Shown here piece by piece: positions 15,771-23,857 of a stretch of 32,493 nt of DNA; the stretch's first letter is position 1, and each line of letters starts with the position of its first letter. The stretch is from Mojavia pulchra JT2-VF2. GTDB taxonomy: Bacteria; Cyanobacteriota; Cyanobacteriia; Cyanobacteriales; Nostocaceae. The notes beneath the pieces were generated by a model that ran no database searches, was not told the DNA's origin, and worked only from the letters and a program-made list of their open reading frames with translations. The position numbers and the translations under genes are program-made. The DNA is taken from assembly GCA_019359325.1 (NCBI GenBank), contig JAHHHN010000050.1:1-32493 (forward strand). The letters run 5' to 3'.

Positions 15771-16409
15771 ATGCTTTTAAAACTGCAACAAATTATCGTC
15801 AAACCAGGTCAACAAATGCTGCTCAAAGATGTTAGTTGGCAGCAGTTAGAAAATATTTTAGAAGAAATGGGAGAAAGACGTGCTGCACGTATTTCTTATA
15901 GTTATGGCTGGTTAGAAATTATGGTTCCTCTACCTGAGCACGAGAAAGATAAAGAAATATTCGGTGAGTTGGTGAGAATTTTATTAGATCAACTCCAAAT
16001 AGATTTTGAGCCTTTTGGTTCCACAACACTCAAAAATGAACAAATGCGGCAAGCCGTAGAACCAGATACCAGTTTTTATATTCAAAATCAAGCTGCTGTA
16101 ATTGGCAAAAATCGCATTGATTCAACTATAGATCCGCCACCAGATTTAGCCATTGAAATTGATATTACCTCCCGCACTCGATTTGATAACTATGAAATTT
16201 TGGGAGTTCCTGAACTTTGGCGATATACACAACAAGGTTTAGAAATTTACTTGCTACAGGAAGGAAAATATATACAATCTAAATCAAGTCCAAATTTTCC
16301 TAATATTCCAATTATTCAATTAGTCAATGAATATGTTCAGCAGTCTTTAACGATTGGGAGAAGTCAAACTATTCGTAATTTTAGAAATTGGGTAAAGACT
16401 AATTTATAG
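15771..16409 (+). CDS. Uma2 family (DUF820) putative restriction-endonuclease-like protein
   Basis: A 212-residue protein of the Uma2 family, greatly expanded in cyanobacteria, with a PD-(D/E)xK nuclease-like fold. Visible are YGWLEIMVPLPEHE (Glu49), AVEPDTSFYI (Asp99), the core strand PPPDLAIEID (122-131) and YEILGVPELWRY (141-152), which match the usual order. The Lys normally found shortly after the EID strand is not obvious here; the residues after it are ITSRTRF. A possible loss of catalysis therefore needs checking. The biological role of this family is unproven; the genes are usually solitary and mobile-looking, as here. The start is ATG 15771. Confidence 0.85.
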   Translation: MLLKLQQIIVKPGQQMLLKDVSWQQLENILEEMGERRAARISYSYGWLEIMVPLPEHEKDKEIFGELVRILLDQLQIDFEPFGSTTLKNEQMRQAVEPDTSFYIQNQAAVIGKNRIDSTIDPPPDLAIEIDITSRTRFDNYEILGVPELWRYTQQGLEIYLLQEGKYIQSKSSPNFPNIPIIQLVNEYVQQSLTIGRSQTIRNFRNWVKTNL

Positions 16410-16468
16410 TTAATCTTAAATTAAGTTGCGCTGGCACTGTTTAATGTAATAAGAGAGAATTCACGCTA

Positions 16469-16803
16469 CTAAGGTTGAATTAGCACAAATTCATATTGAT
16501 TAGTACCAAGCTTTTGTTGAACTTTGACTAAAAAGATGGGGTTGTCTTTGCGATCGCCTGATGGTGAAAACTGAATCTTTCCCGTTGCACCATCGACTGA
16601 AAAATTTGGACTGTGTAGCGCTTTTTGTAACTCCTCACGGGTATTGCTTTTTTGCAACCCTGCAATGATTGCCAGAGTTGCATCATAAGATGTCGCTGTT
16701 CCCCAACTCACCGAAGCTTGCCATAATGAATAGGAATTCTTGACAAAGTTTGAATTGGGATCACTCCCACTATGCCAAACAAGTGCTACTACTCTTGCTG
16801 GCT
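16469..16803 (-). pseudogene. Truncated ABC substrate-binding protein (periplasmic-binding type I)
   Basis: The last 110 or so residues of a branched-chain-amino-acid-type substrate-binding protein are preserved in one frame. It runs from VVALVWHSGSDPNSNFV, through SWGTATSYDATLAIIAGLQ, NFSVDGATGKIQFSPSGDR and PIFLVKVQ, to YEFVLIQP and TAG 16469. An intact member would have about 300 more N-terminal residues including a signal peptide. Here the frame is closed by TAA near 16804, inside the 3' end of the next gene upstream. A GTG at 16711 is the only start and would give an 80-residue fragment that cannot fold as a binding protein. I read it as a deletion remnant. Confidence 0.82.
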
Positions 16804-17118
16804 GTTAGCTTTAACTTTCAACTTTTTGCCGTTGGCTTCTACTTCTAATTCAATTAGTTTGTTACCCAGGCGATCGCGCAAGTATCCCAGGAATTTTTGA
16901 AAATTGGCAAGGCTTACCTCAGTCTGCAAAACTCCTACCAGAAAACCTCCAACAGACTTTGCTCCTTGGGGTGTGTCTGCCACTGCTACGAGTTCTGCAC
17001 TTTCTACATCTAAGTCTTTTATCTCTCGCAAGTGATTTCGCGTTTCTCGTTCCTGTTCCTCTGCATCTAAGCTGGGACTAGAAAGAGCGATCGTTAGTTT
17101 AACGTTAGATTCAGAACT
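16789..17118 (-). CDS. Small protein of unknown family lacking a normal start codon
   Basis: The coding-like frame reads SESNVKLTIALSSPSLDAEE and on through NHLREIKDLDVESAELV, GAKSVGGFLVGVLQTEV, FQKFLGYLRDRLG and KLIELEVEANGKKL to TAG at 16789, about 109 residues. A good ribosome site (AAAAGGAG) lies just before 17118, yet no ATG, GTG or TTG follows it in frame until a TTG at 17031. Starting there would cut off the first strand (VKLTIAL). The ATG may have been lost by a small deletion, or a rare start is used. The stop overlaps the broken substrate-binding gene by about 15 bp. I do not recognise the family. Confidence 0.5.
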   Translation of the reverse strand, partial: SSESNVKLTIALSSPSLDAEEQERETRNHLREIKDLDVESAELVAVADTPQGAKSVGGFLVGVLQTEVSLANFQKFLGYLRDRLGNKLIELEVEANGKKLKVKANSQQE

Positions 17119-17296
17119 CCTTTTGTCTCCTTTTAGATTTTCAAGCAGTTAACAATTAACTATATTTCAGTGATTTCTCTATTGACACCACATCTACAAT
17201 ATGGATTCTCCTAAAAATTTTTGCTATTTTTACAAAAAGTTATAAAATTCAATAAAAATCGATAGATAGGTAGATATAGGAGCATCACGGCTGCTT

Positions 17297-18082
17297 CTAA
17301 CTCGAAGCACTTGTATAAAAGCGCAACGCAAATCGCCAAAACCAAGTAGAGATTAAAAATAGCCCGAATGCCAACCCTACTGCACCAATAACCCAGGTGA
17401 TTTGACCCCGACCCAGCATCACTTCTGCTGGCACATTAGTTAAAAAGGCTACTGGTACTACGAAGGTAAAGAAAAATCGGTAAGCGCTCGGATATGCTAC
17501 TATCGGATACCTTCCAGCTTCCAATAAACCTCGTAAGACTTCGGTGACGTTGTATATTTTCACAAACCAGATGCTAGTCGCTCCTAGCATAAACCACAGG
17601 CTATAAAGAATCACCAAGCCGAATAATAACGGCACTGCACTGGCTAGGTAGTTGCTTATTCCCAAGCCAAGGCGTCTACCTGCATAGCCAATTATGATGC
17701 TGCCAAAGACTAAATCTGGCAGACCCCAAGGGGAAAGTGTATGGGTGGAAAGCCAAAATTGACTGCGGATAGGTTTTAGTAGCACAAAGTCCAAAGTACC
17801 TTCTTGGACATGGCGAACAATGCGATTTAGGTTTGGAGCTAGAAAAGTAGAGGAAAAACCTTGCAGTAAAGTAAAGATTCCTAGAACAACTAAAGCTGCT
17901 TCCCACGACCAGCCGCCAAAAGTGTAGCCAGTACGGTAATAAAACAAGAATAGTCCAAAGAGACTGCCGATCATATTTCCCAAGCTACTGAGAGTAGCTA
18001 AGAGGAAGTTGAGCCGATACTCCATCTCAGCTGCGATCGCAGTACTCCAAAATAACTTAAGTACTTTCAAGTATCTTTGCAT
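17297..18082 (-). CDS. ABC-2 type transporter permease (DUF990-like)
   Basis: A 261-residue integral membrane protein with six predicted segments. It begins KLFWSTAIAAEMEYRLNFLL, has the cytoplasmic loop FLAPNLNRIVRHVQEGTLDF followed by LLKPIRSQFW, and the periplasmic-side motif PIVAYPSAYRFFFTFVVPVA. These are typical of ABC-2 permeases that work in pairs with a second permease and a separate ATPase. Neither partner is next to it, so they would be encoded elsewhere. The substrate is unknown; relatives are implicated in export. The start is ATG 18082. Confidence 0.88.
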   Translation of the reverse strand: MQRYLKVLKLFWSTAIAAEMEYRLNFLLATLSSLGNMIGSLFGLFLFYYRTGYTFGGWSWEAALVVLGIFTLLQGFSSTFLAPNLNRIVRHVQEGTLDFVLLKPIRSQFWLSTHTLSPWGLPDLVFGSIIIGYAGRRLGLGISNYLASAVPLLFGLVILYSLWFMLGATSIWFVKIYNVTEVLRGLLEAGRYPIVAYPSAYRFFFTFVVPVAFLTNVPAEVMLGRGQITWVIGAVGLAFGLFLISTWFWRFALRFYTSASS

Positions 18083-18619
18083 TCTGCACCTAAACCAAAA
18101 CCTCTTATCTGTTATTATATTTTTTGCAAATACAATAAATTTATCTAAATTTAATATAATTTTGCGTTCCGAAAAATTGCTGAACGTTAAGATGTTGTAT
18201 GTTTATTCATGAAAGTAAGATATTGTATGTATTTTAATTTACCAGAGCTGATTAAATCGCTTGGCTGTTTGCTGAATCTGCCTGGGTATAGTTTGTTGTT
18301 CACTGCTGAATTCGTAGCATCTCAGCAATTACTGAATATTTAAGTTCTGATTATTGGTGTTTTTATTTGTGCATTTCATAATTGTTTCTCTACTACCATC
18401 AATTCTTCATCTCATTCAATCAAATAAAAGAAACAAAAATTGAAATTGCTTTTGTACCTCACCTAAAATAGGCAGAGAATGAAAAACTTGATTTTTCAAG
18501 AAACTTCTACAAAGAAGAAAAGAGTAGATAATTTCATTGCGGCCTGTTCACTTTCATGTATGCTGTGTTTGAAAGTGAGCGATATATTGCTTTACTAAAC
18601 TAGTAGTTATCCGAAATTT
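18083..18619. other. Long AT-rich intergenic region with an inverted repeat
   Basis: About 540 bp between the divergent ABC-2 permease and exoD. I see no gene. An imperfect direct repeat (GATGTTGTATGT / GATATTGTATGT) lies near 18190-18230. An inverted repeat GTTCACTTTC (18546-18555) and GAAAGTGAGC (18571-18580), with 9 of 10 paired and a 15-nt spacer, lies 40 bp before the exoD ATG and could be a regulator site or leader hairpin. Confidence 0.5.
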
Positions 18620-18687
18620 ATGGCTAGGTTTTATCACGAATTACAACGCTATTTTTTGACGAAGAGCGACCATCACAAGTAACTTTG
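18620..18687 (+). other. exoD 5' end with a one-base frameshift in a T run
   Basis: ATG 18620 opens MARFYHELQRYF, then six T at 18652-18657 and the frame turns to a stop at 18680. In the next frame the sequence continues FDEERPSQVTLADILLL straight into the ExoD protein. With seven T the two would fuse as one N-terminus. Either one T was deleted, or it is a sequencing error. Confidence 0.7.
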
Positions 18688-19242
18688 GCAGATATTTTGC
18701 TGCTAGCAAAGGAAAGAATTTTTGGATTTTTGTTGGTTATCCTATCTCTGCCTTCTGCTTTACCAGTTCCGGCTCCTGGTTACTCAACTCCTTTTGGCAT
18801 TTTGATTTTTCTACTGGCGATACAGCTAATTACAGGTGCTAAAAGCCCTTGGCTATCTCAACGAATGATGAATCATCCTCTTAAACTTGATACAGTTCAA
18901 GGGTTTTTGAAAGCAGGGATTCCTTGGTTGCGAAGAATTGAAGCGATCGCTCGTCCGCGACTGAGCTATATATGTACTACATTACCTGGTAGAGTCACAA
19001 TTGGCAGTGCGATCGCTTTAATGGCAATTTCAATGATGATTCCGATTCCGGGAACTAATACTCTGCCAGCAATGGGTATTTTTGTGACTGGCTTTGGTTT
19101 GTTAGAAGATGATGGTGCTATTAGTTTAGGTGGTTTAGTTTTGTGTGTGATGGGGGCAATTTTGACTACTTCAATTCTGATTGCCTTAGTTTGGGGTGGT
19201 TCCAGTCTCCTTGACGTGATTAAGACATGGCTAGGTCGTTAA
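18685..19242 (+). CDS. ExoD family exopolysaccharide-synthesis protein (5' end frameshifted)
   Basis: A 185-residue membrane protein with the ExoD pattern: LLVILSLPSALPVPAPGYST, FGILIFLLAIQLITG, GRVTIGSAIALMAISMMIP, PIPGTNTLPAMGIFVTGFG and LLEDDGAISLGG. ExoD is required for exopolysaccharide production in rhizobia, but its reaction is unknown. The frame used here begins at TTG 18685, yet the true N-terminus appears to be MARFYHELQRYFFDEERPSQ from ATG 18620 in another frame, with one T missing (see the separate entry). If the missing base is real, expression needs slippage or the TTG start, and the gene may be dead. HIP1 sites fall inside the gene. A small membrane protein follows at 19303. 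Confidence 0.85.
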   Translation: MADILLLAKERIFGFLLVILSLPSALPVPAPGYSTPFGILIFLLAIQLITGAKSPWLSQRMMNHPLKLDTVQGFLKAGIPWLRRIEAIARPRLSYICTTLPGRVTIGSAIALMAISMMIPIPGTNTLPAMGIFVTGFGLLEDDGAISLGGLVLCVMGAILTTSILIALVWGGSSLLDVIKTWLGR

Positions 19243-19302
19243 GCTGCAAACATCCTATTGCAGGAGAATAAAACTAGAACACCGTAGCCTCAAAATTACC
19301 TC

Positions 19303-19848
19303 ATGACTTTCTCCAACCACAACATTTATCTATTCCTGGAAAATCTGCTTTTTCTAGTATGTGCCACATCTTTTTTTATATTTGTAAGTTGGGTTTGGAG
19401 AGATTCTAAGCCTTTCAGTATCCCACAACCATTACCTACGTGGTTTAAGGTGTGGTTTGCTATTGTACTGGTGTTGGGTATCGCCCTTCCCCTACTGGCA
19501 ATGGTATTGTGGGGCATTTGGTGGAATTACCAACAAGTTTTGATTCTCCTGGCTGATTACTTTCTGATGCTGGGGTTGCAAATTTTATCAGAAAGTGTAG
19601 TAGCGAGGAAATTTCATTCTTGTGTATGGGTGACTATTCCTTGCTTGTACTTGCCTTATCGTATCTGGCAGTTGTATCAGGGACTGATACTTTTAAATCC
19701 TCAGCCTGAATTAATCTGGGTACGGAATTTATTAATTTTCGAGATTGTTCTGTGGATTTTTAACTATGGTGTCCACTTGTCGCAATTGCCAAGGTTGCTG
19801 CGCTGGGAAACCCCAGCAAGTTCTCATCTGGGTCAAGATCCAACATAA
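19303..19848 (+). CDS. Small integral membrane protein, unknown
   Basis: A 181-residue protein with about five hydrophobic segments: 9-30 (FLENLLFLVCATSFFIFVSW), 45-69 (WFKVWFAIVLVLGIALPLLA), 73-95, 106-130 and 143-160. It is rich in Trp and Leu. No motif or family is recognised. It follows exoD by 60 bp and may be cotranscribed. The start is ATG 19303; I see no strong ribosome site. Confidence 0.6.
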   Translation: MTFSNHNIYLFLENLLFLVCATSFFIFVSWVWRDSKPFSIPQPLPTWFKVWFAIVLVLGIALPLLAMVLWGIWWNYQQVLILLADYFLMLGLQILSESVVARKFHSCVWVTIPCLYLPYRIWQLYQGLILLNPQPELIWVRNLLIFEIVLWIFNYGVHLSQLPRLLRWETPASSHLGQDPT

Positions 19849-19855
19849 GTCTTTT

Positions 19856-19879
19856 TAGGCGATTATATGCGATCGCCTA
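19856..19879. terminator. HIP1-containing hairpin between convergent genes
   Basis: TAGGCGAT (19856-19863) and ATCGCCTA (19872-19879) pair perfectly across eight bases around an 8-nt loop, with the HIP1 octamer in the right arm. It lies between two convergent stop codons; a run of five T precedes it. It may act as a terminator. Confidence 0.45.
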
Positions 19880-19916
19880 TTCCCAAAATTCAACCTTCAA
19901 TCAATGGCAGGGTAGA

Positions 19917-20594
19917 TCACGCTTTTTCTTTGTTTACCAAAGCTAACCTTCCTTCCTTATATGCTTGTCTCAAAGCTATAGCTTCTGCCACAATTTGTTG
20001 AGCGCTCAAACCCTCTGAGTCTATCATGTTTTGCAGAGTTACCCCTGTACGCTCATCCTCTTCATGAATAGCTGGAATTTGGCAATATCTGCCTCCATTC
20101 TTTGTGCGCCGCCAAATACTTGGTTTTTCCGGTTTTGGTTCTTTGGGAGTACGTTTTTCTTTGACGAGAGAACGCACAGCTTCTTGGGTAATAGTGCTTA
20201 AATCTAAAAGAGCATCTATTACTGGCTTATACTTATTACTATTGTTTGCTAACTGATATACGGTCAATGGTTCAAGTTGTGCTAAATCCTGGGGTGAGAA
20301 CTGACCAAATACCGCAGCAATCTTGAGATACCTTTTTTCCTCGCCTCTCCAGCCTCGGTCAACAAGTAGTTTTCTGTACTGCTTGATTGAAAGCTTCTGT
20401 TTTTGGTCGGCTAACCAAAACGCATGATGCAAAATTGTCTTGGTAACATCAGCCAGCGAAAGTAAGGAAAATTTTTCCGCACCAATGCTTTTGAGGACAT
20501 TGGCTTTTTCTTCAACGTATTGCTCAAATTCTGATTTTGCAATTGCTTTAGAGTCAACTTGGGCTGCAATTACACTCTGTACTTGTGTGATCAT
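19917..20594 (-). CDS. Conserved-looking soluble protein of unknown function
   Basis: A 225-residue, highly charged protein without membrane segments. It has a helical N-terminal half (SEFEQYVEEKANVLKSIGAE, TKTILHHAFWLADQK, then QYRKLLVDRGWRGEEKRYLK), and the central sentence QFSPQDLAQLEPLTVYQLAN resembles a helical DNA-binding or partition-like segment. A basic middle (KEKRTPKEPKPEKPSIWRR) and a C-terminal helix follow. I do not recognise a family. A link to replication or partition is a guess only. The start is ATG 20594 with AGGAGTT about nine bases upstream on the minus strand. Confidence 0.65.
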   Translation of the reverse strand: MITQVQSVIAAQVDSKAIAKSEFEQYVEEKANVLKSIGAEKFSLLSLADVTKTILHHAFWLADQKQKLSIKQYRKLLVDRGWRGEEKRYLKIAAVFGQFSPQDLAQLEPLTVYQLANNSNKYKPVIDALLDLSTITQEAVRSLVKEKRTPKEPKPEKPSIWRRTKNGGRYCQIPAIHEEDERTGVTLQNMIDSEGLSAQQIVAEAIALRQAYKEGRLALVNKEKA

Positions 20595-21014
20595 GATGTT
20601 GAACTCCTAAAAACCCCCGCTATGCACAACAAATCCACCGCCTTGGGTTCTTCCTCAAAGACGATTGCACTAATGCTGGTGGAAGTTTATTTTTAAATTA
20701 CTTACTAGAACAATTGTACTATTATTTTGACAATAAGAATCCCCAAACATACCCAAATTCTGGGAGAAGTCATGAAAGCTTTATACATAAACACGCGATC
20801 GCCCATGCAGTAGCATTCCGGTAATTCGTAATTAGAAAAGCCAGATTCAATCAGGGTTTCCACACTTTGGATCTGTAGCAGTTCATTTGGAGAATTGGTA
20901 TAAGTTCTGGAATTGAGAAACCGACCTGAGTTAGAAATGATAGATAACTGTTCAGAAACTCCCTAAAAACTGATAGCGTCAGACAAAGGAGAATATTATT
21001 GTGGATGTGACAGC
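20595..21014. other. Intergenic region between divergent genes
   Basis: About 420 bp upstream of both the unknown gene on the left and the ABC exporter on the right, so it should carry both promoters. A HIP1 octamer lies near 20797 and a short GTAATTCGTAATTAG word near 20821 recalls the heptamer at 2762. No gene or RNA is seen. Confidence 0.5.
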
Positions 21015-21018
21015 TTGA
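20985..21018 (+). promoter_or_regulatory. Shine-Dalgarno and five-codon minileader overlapping the exporter start
   Basis: AAAGGAG (20985-20991) is ideally spaced, nine bases, from GTG 21001. That frame reads GTG GAT GTG ACA GCT TGA and ends at 21018. The exporter frame opens at TTG 21015, overlapping the leader stop as TTGA. Reinitiation after the tiny leader is possible; loss of a base in a longer N-terminus is the alternative. Confidence 0.4.
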
Positions 21019-22739
21019 AAACGCGATCTAATTATTGGCAACTGCTACCTTATATCCGACCCCAGTGGCAAACCATCAGCAAGGGATTTGTTGGCATTTT
21101 AGGATATGTGCTAGCTACATTAACGCTGATCAATCTCGCGGGTAAATTGGCAGTGCCTTTTGGACAAGGTAATGTAGTAGCGATCGCCCAAATAGCTGCA
21201 ATCTGCGGTGTGGTGTTTCTAGTGCGAGGCTTTTTTCAGTCTGTGCAAGATATCTATATGGCGCAAGCTGCTTTAAGAGTAGCTTTTAATCTTCGCAAGC
21301 AGGTTTATGCTCATCTGCAAAAGCTAAATCTCAGTTATTTTGAAACAGCAAAAGCAGGCGATTTATCTTACCGCCTCACAGAGGATGTTGACCGGGTTGG
21401 GGAAGTAATCAATAAACTGTTTCACGACTTTATCCCCTGTGTTTTGCAGTTGCTAGCAATTCCCATCTATATGATTTACCTGAATTGGCAACTGACACTA
21501 GCGACAGTGATAGTTGCGCCATTGATGGGTATTTTGATTGGGTGGTTTGGCGAACGTTTACAAAAGTATTCTCGTCGCAGCCAAAATCGTGTATCAGGTT
21601 TATCAGCCATACTTACAGAAGTTTTCAGTGGGATTCGTTTAGTACAGGCTTTTGCTGCTGAAAATTACGAAATTGCTAGATTTAGCCGGGAAGCAGAACG
21701 CAGCCTCAAAGCCAAATACTCAGCGGAACGACTAAAAGCAATTCAGATTCCCATTGTAGGATTTTTAGAAGCTTTGAGCGCTTTATCATTATTAATGGTG
21801 GGAGCATGGCAAATTTCTCAACGCAATTTAAGTGTAGGAGAGTTTTTCAGCTACCTAGCCGCAGCAGCTTTATTAATTGACCCCATTGGTCACACTACTA
21901 ATAATTACAACGAATTTAAGCAGGGCGAGGCATCGGTTGACCGTGTTTTTGAATTGATGGCAATTCAACCGACGGTAGTAGAAAAGCAAAACGCGATCGC
22001 CCTTCCCCTAGTTAATGGCAAAGTGGAATATCGCCATGTCTGTTTTGCTTACAAACCTGGTGAACCTGTATTAAAAGATATAAATTTGTTAGCATTGCCA
22101 GGGGAAGCGATCGCTCTTGTGGGTAGTTCTGGCGCTGGTAAAACCACATTTGTGAATCTTCTACCCCGCTTTTATGACCCTGAATCTGGCAGCATCTTGA
22201 TTGATGGTGTTGATATTCAAGATGTTACCCTTCATAGTCTGCGGCGACAAATTGGTATTGTTCCTCAAGAAACCATCATGTTTTCTGGAACAATTGCCCA
22301 AAATATCGCTTTTGGACAAGACTCGTTTGAGATGTCAGCAGTTGAAGAAGCAGCAAAAATTGCTAACGCCCATCAATTTATTAGCCAGTTACCGGAAGGT
22401 TATCAAACTTGGGTAGGTGAGCGGGGGGTAAATTTATCAGGTGGACAACGACAAAGAATTGCGATCGCTCGTGCTGTTCTCCTCAATCCGCAAATTTTGA
22501 TTTTAGATGAGGCGACATCGGCATTAGATTCAGAGTCGGAAGCATTGGTACAAGAAGCTTTGGAACGGCTCATGCAAGACCGCACAGTATTTATTATTGC
22601 CCATCGTCTCAGTACAGTGCGGCGATGCGATCGCATTTTAGTGTTGGAACAAGGACAAATTGTCGAATCAGGTACTCATGAAGAACTGTTAGCGCTTGAG
22701 CGTCGCTATGCAAAGTTTTATACTCAACAATTTAGTTAG
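21015..22739 (+). CDS. ABC exporter, fused membrane and ATPase domains
   Basis: A 574-residue half-transporter of the MsbA/lipid and heterocyst-exporter type. The membrane domain covers about residues 20-300 with six helices (LYFETAKAGDLSYRLTEDVD marks the first coupling loop). The ATPase domain has Walker A GSSGAGKTT (370-378), a Q-loop at IGIVPQE, signature LSGGQ (474-478), Walker B ILILDEA (494-500) and the switch His at 530 (IIAHRLS). It would work as a dimer in the inner membrane. The substrate is unknown; HepA-like roles in heterocyst glycolipid or polysaccharide export are possible but not shown. The start is TTG 21015 (see the leader entry). It is convergent with the isomerase gene and overlaps it by 4 bp. 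Confidence 0.93.
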   Translation: MKTRSNYWQLLPYIRPQWQTISKGFVGILGYVLATLTLINLAGKLAVPFGQGNVVAIAQIAAICGVVFLVRGFFQSVQDIYMAQAALRVAFNLRKQVYAHLQKLNLSYFETAKAGDLSYRLTEDVDRVGEVINKLFHDFIPCVLQLLAIPIYMIYLNWQLTLATVIVAPLMGILIGWFGERLQKYSRRSQNRVSGLSAILTEVFSGIRLVQAFAAENYEIARFSREAERSLKAKYSAERLKAIQIPIVGFLEALSALSLLMVGAWQISQRNLSVGEFFSYLAAAALLIDPIGHTTNNYNEFKQGEASVDRVFELMAIQPTVVEKQNAIALPLVNGKVEYRHVCFAYKPGEPVLKDINLLALPGEAIALVGSSGAGKTTFVNLLPRFYDPESGSILIDGVDIQDVTLHSLRRQIGIVPQETIMFSGTIAQNIAFGQDSFEMSAVEEAAKIANAHQFISQLPEGYQTWVGERGVNLSGGQRQRIAIARAVLLNPQILILDEATSALDSESEALVQEALERLMQDRTVFIIAHRLSTVRRCDRILVLEQGQIVESGTHEELLALERRYAKFYTQQFS

Positions 22740-23473
22740 CTATCTAATGCAATTGCCGGAGTTATCATTTGCTTTTGCTGTTCTTGTAGCCAGCTTTCAA
22801 ACAGTTCATTCAATAAGCGCACTCTCATAGCTTCATCCATTTGTGCAGGAATAAATTTCTCCAACTGTACAATTACGATCCATTCGGCGATGCGATTTGG
22901 AGGTAAAACTTGACCTGGTTGAATGTTAGAAAGCAATTGCGCCATCGCTGGATGAAGTTGATTTAATTCAATCGGGCCAACTAACCCACCTGTTTGAGCT
23001 TCTGGCCCACGTGAATATTGCCGCGCCACTTCTGCAAAAGACTGTTCTTTTGCCTGAATGCGGAAGTATAGTTCTTGGGCAATTCCCATATCCTGGGTTC
23101 GCAGCAAAGAATAAATAACTTTGTCCAATCTTCCCTTGGACTGAAAAAAATAGGATTCTACTTTGTTACCCCATGTAAGTTGCTTGAATTTTTCAACTTT
23201 CAGCTTCCGAACAGAGATTGCTTCTAGTTGATCGATACTTAGACCGTGATAGGCTATCCATGCTTTGACCTCGGCTTCTGTAGTTAACTGTCTCTCGGCG
23301 AAAAACTGCTGTTTGGCGTAGGCTACTTCTTCATCAGTACAGTCTATTGATGCGATCGCTTCGTCAATAATTAATTCCCGTCGCAGTTGTGGCAGCATTT
23401 GGTAACTTGCCAGCAAGGGAATCATTTCATCAGCCGTGATTGTACGGTTACCGATTTGGAGCACTTCAGTCAT
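22736..23473 (-). CDS. Parvulin-type peptidyl-prolyl isomerase (PpiC)
   Basis: A 245-residue protein with an N-terminal helical part (NRTITADEMIPLLASYQMLP, then ELIIDEAIASIDCTDEEV) like the chaperone region of SurA/PrsA relatives. A PpiC domain follows at about 120-215: AQELYFRIQAKEQSFAEVAR, QYSRGPEAQTGGLVGPI, HPAMAQLLSNIQPGQV and EWIVIVQLEKF. The protein lacks a signal peptide, so it probably acts in the cytoplasm; in cyanobacteria such isomerases often sit beside HlyB/HlyD-type secretion genes. Its stop codon overlaps that of the ABC exporter. The start is ATG 23473. Confidence 0.88.
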   Translation of the reverse strand: MTEVLQIGNRTITADEMIPLLASYQMLPQLRRELIIDEAIASIDCTDEEVAYAKQQFFAERQLTTEAEVKAWIAYHGLSIDQLEAISVRKLKVEKFKQLTWGNKVESYFFQSKGRLDKVIYSLLRTQDMGIAQELYFRIQAKEQSFAEVARQYSRGPEAQTGGLVGPIELNQLHPAMAQLLSNIQPGQVLPPNRIAEWIVIVQLEKFIPAQMDEAMRVRLLNELFESWLQEQQKQMITPAIALDS

Positions 23474-23857
23474 TAACTGTTAAGCATACTAAAAGTACAT
23501 GGTTTGTTGGGTTTTACAATCTTTAGTTTTAGATGCTGAGTAAGCAGGATGCAAAAAAGCCATACTATAGCATACTCAGTAGTAACTTCTAAGTTGCTCC
23601 CTTTGTTATACCCAATACAATTGTAATTTTAAAAATCTACGAATTAGTATGAAGTTTCCTCGAAGAAGTTATTTAAGTAACATAAAAGGTTAAATTTTTC
23701 TTAAAAATGCTCACATTTGCTGGCTAATTCTGGATTTAGCGATCGCATGATTGCCCTGCGCTCCGCGCAATCGCTTCATACAGCCGAGTTCACCACTACA
23801 AAATTTTGATTTCATCAATAATGTTAGTTTTTTCTCAAAAACACCGCATAGTTAACT
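23474..23857. other. Intergenic region holding a copy of the palindromic repeat
   Basis: About 380 bp between the isomerase and cytM. It has AT-rich sequence, a HIP1 octamer near 23740 and, at 23756-23774, the same 19 bases as at 10579-10597. Around it, GATTGC/GCAATC arms can pair as a hairpin. No gene is seen. Confidence 0.6.
23748..23774 (+). repeat. Second copy of the palindromic interspersed repeat
   Basis: CTGCGCTCCGCGCAATCGC at 23756-23774 is identical to 10579-10597. With the GATTGC at 23749 it forms a small hairpin (GATTGC paired to GCAATC). This is a dispersed, non-coding element. Confidence 0.75.

Noticed and set aside
18083-18619. A tRNA or small RNA gene in the long gap
   Set aside because: I could find no cloverleaf or convincing promoter-terminator pair by eye; only an inverted repeat and a short direct repeat.
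19917-20594. Partition or phage-type DNA-binding protein
   Set aside because: The helical, charged sequence only loosely recalls such proteins and no plasmid or phage gene is nearby; left as unknown.
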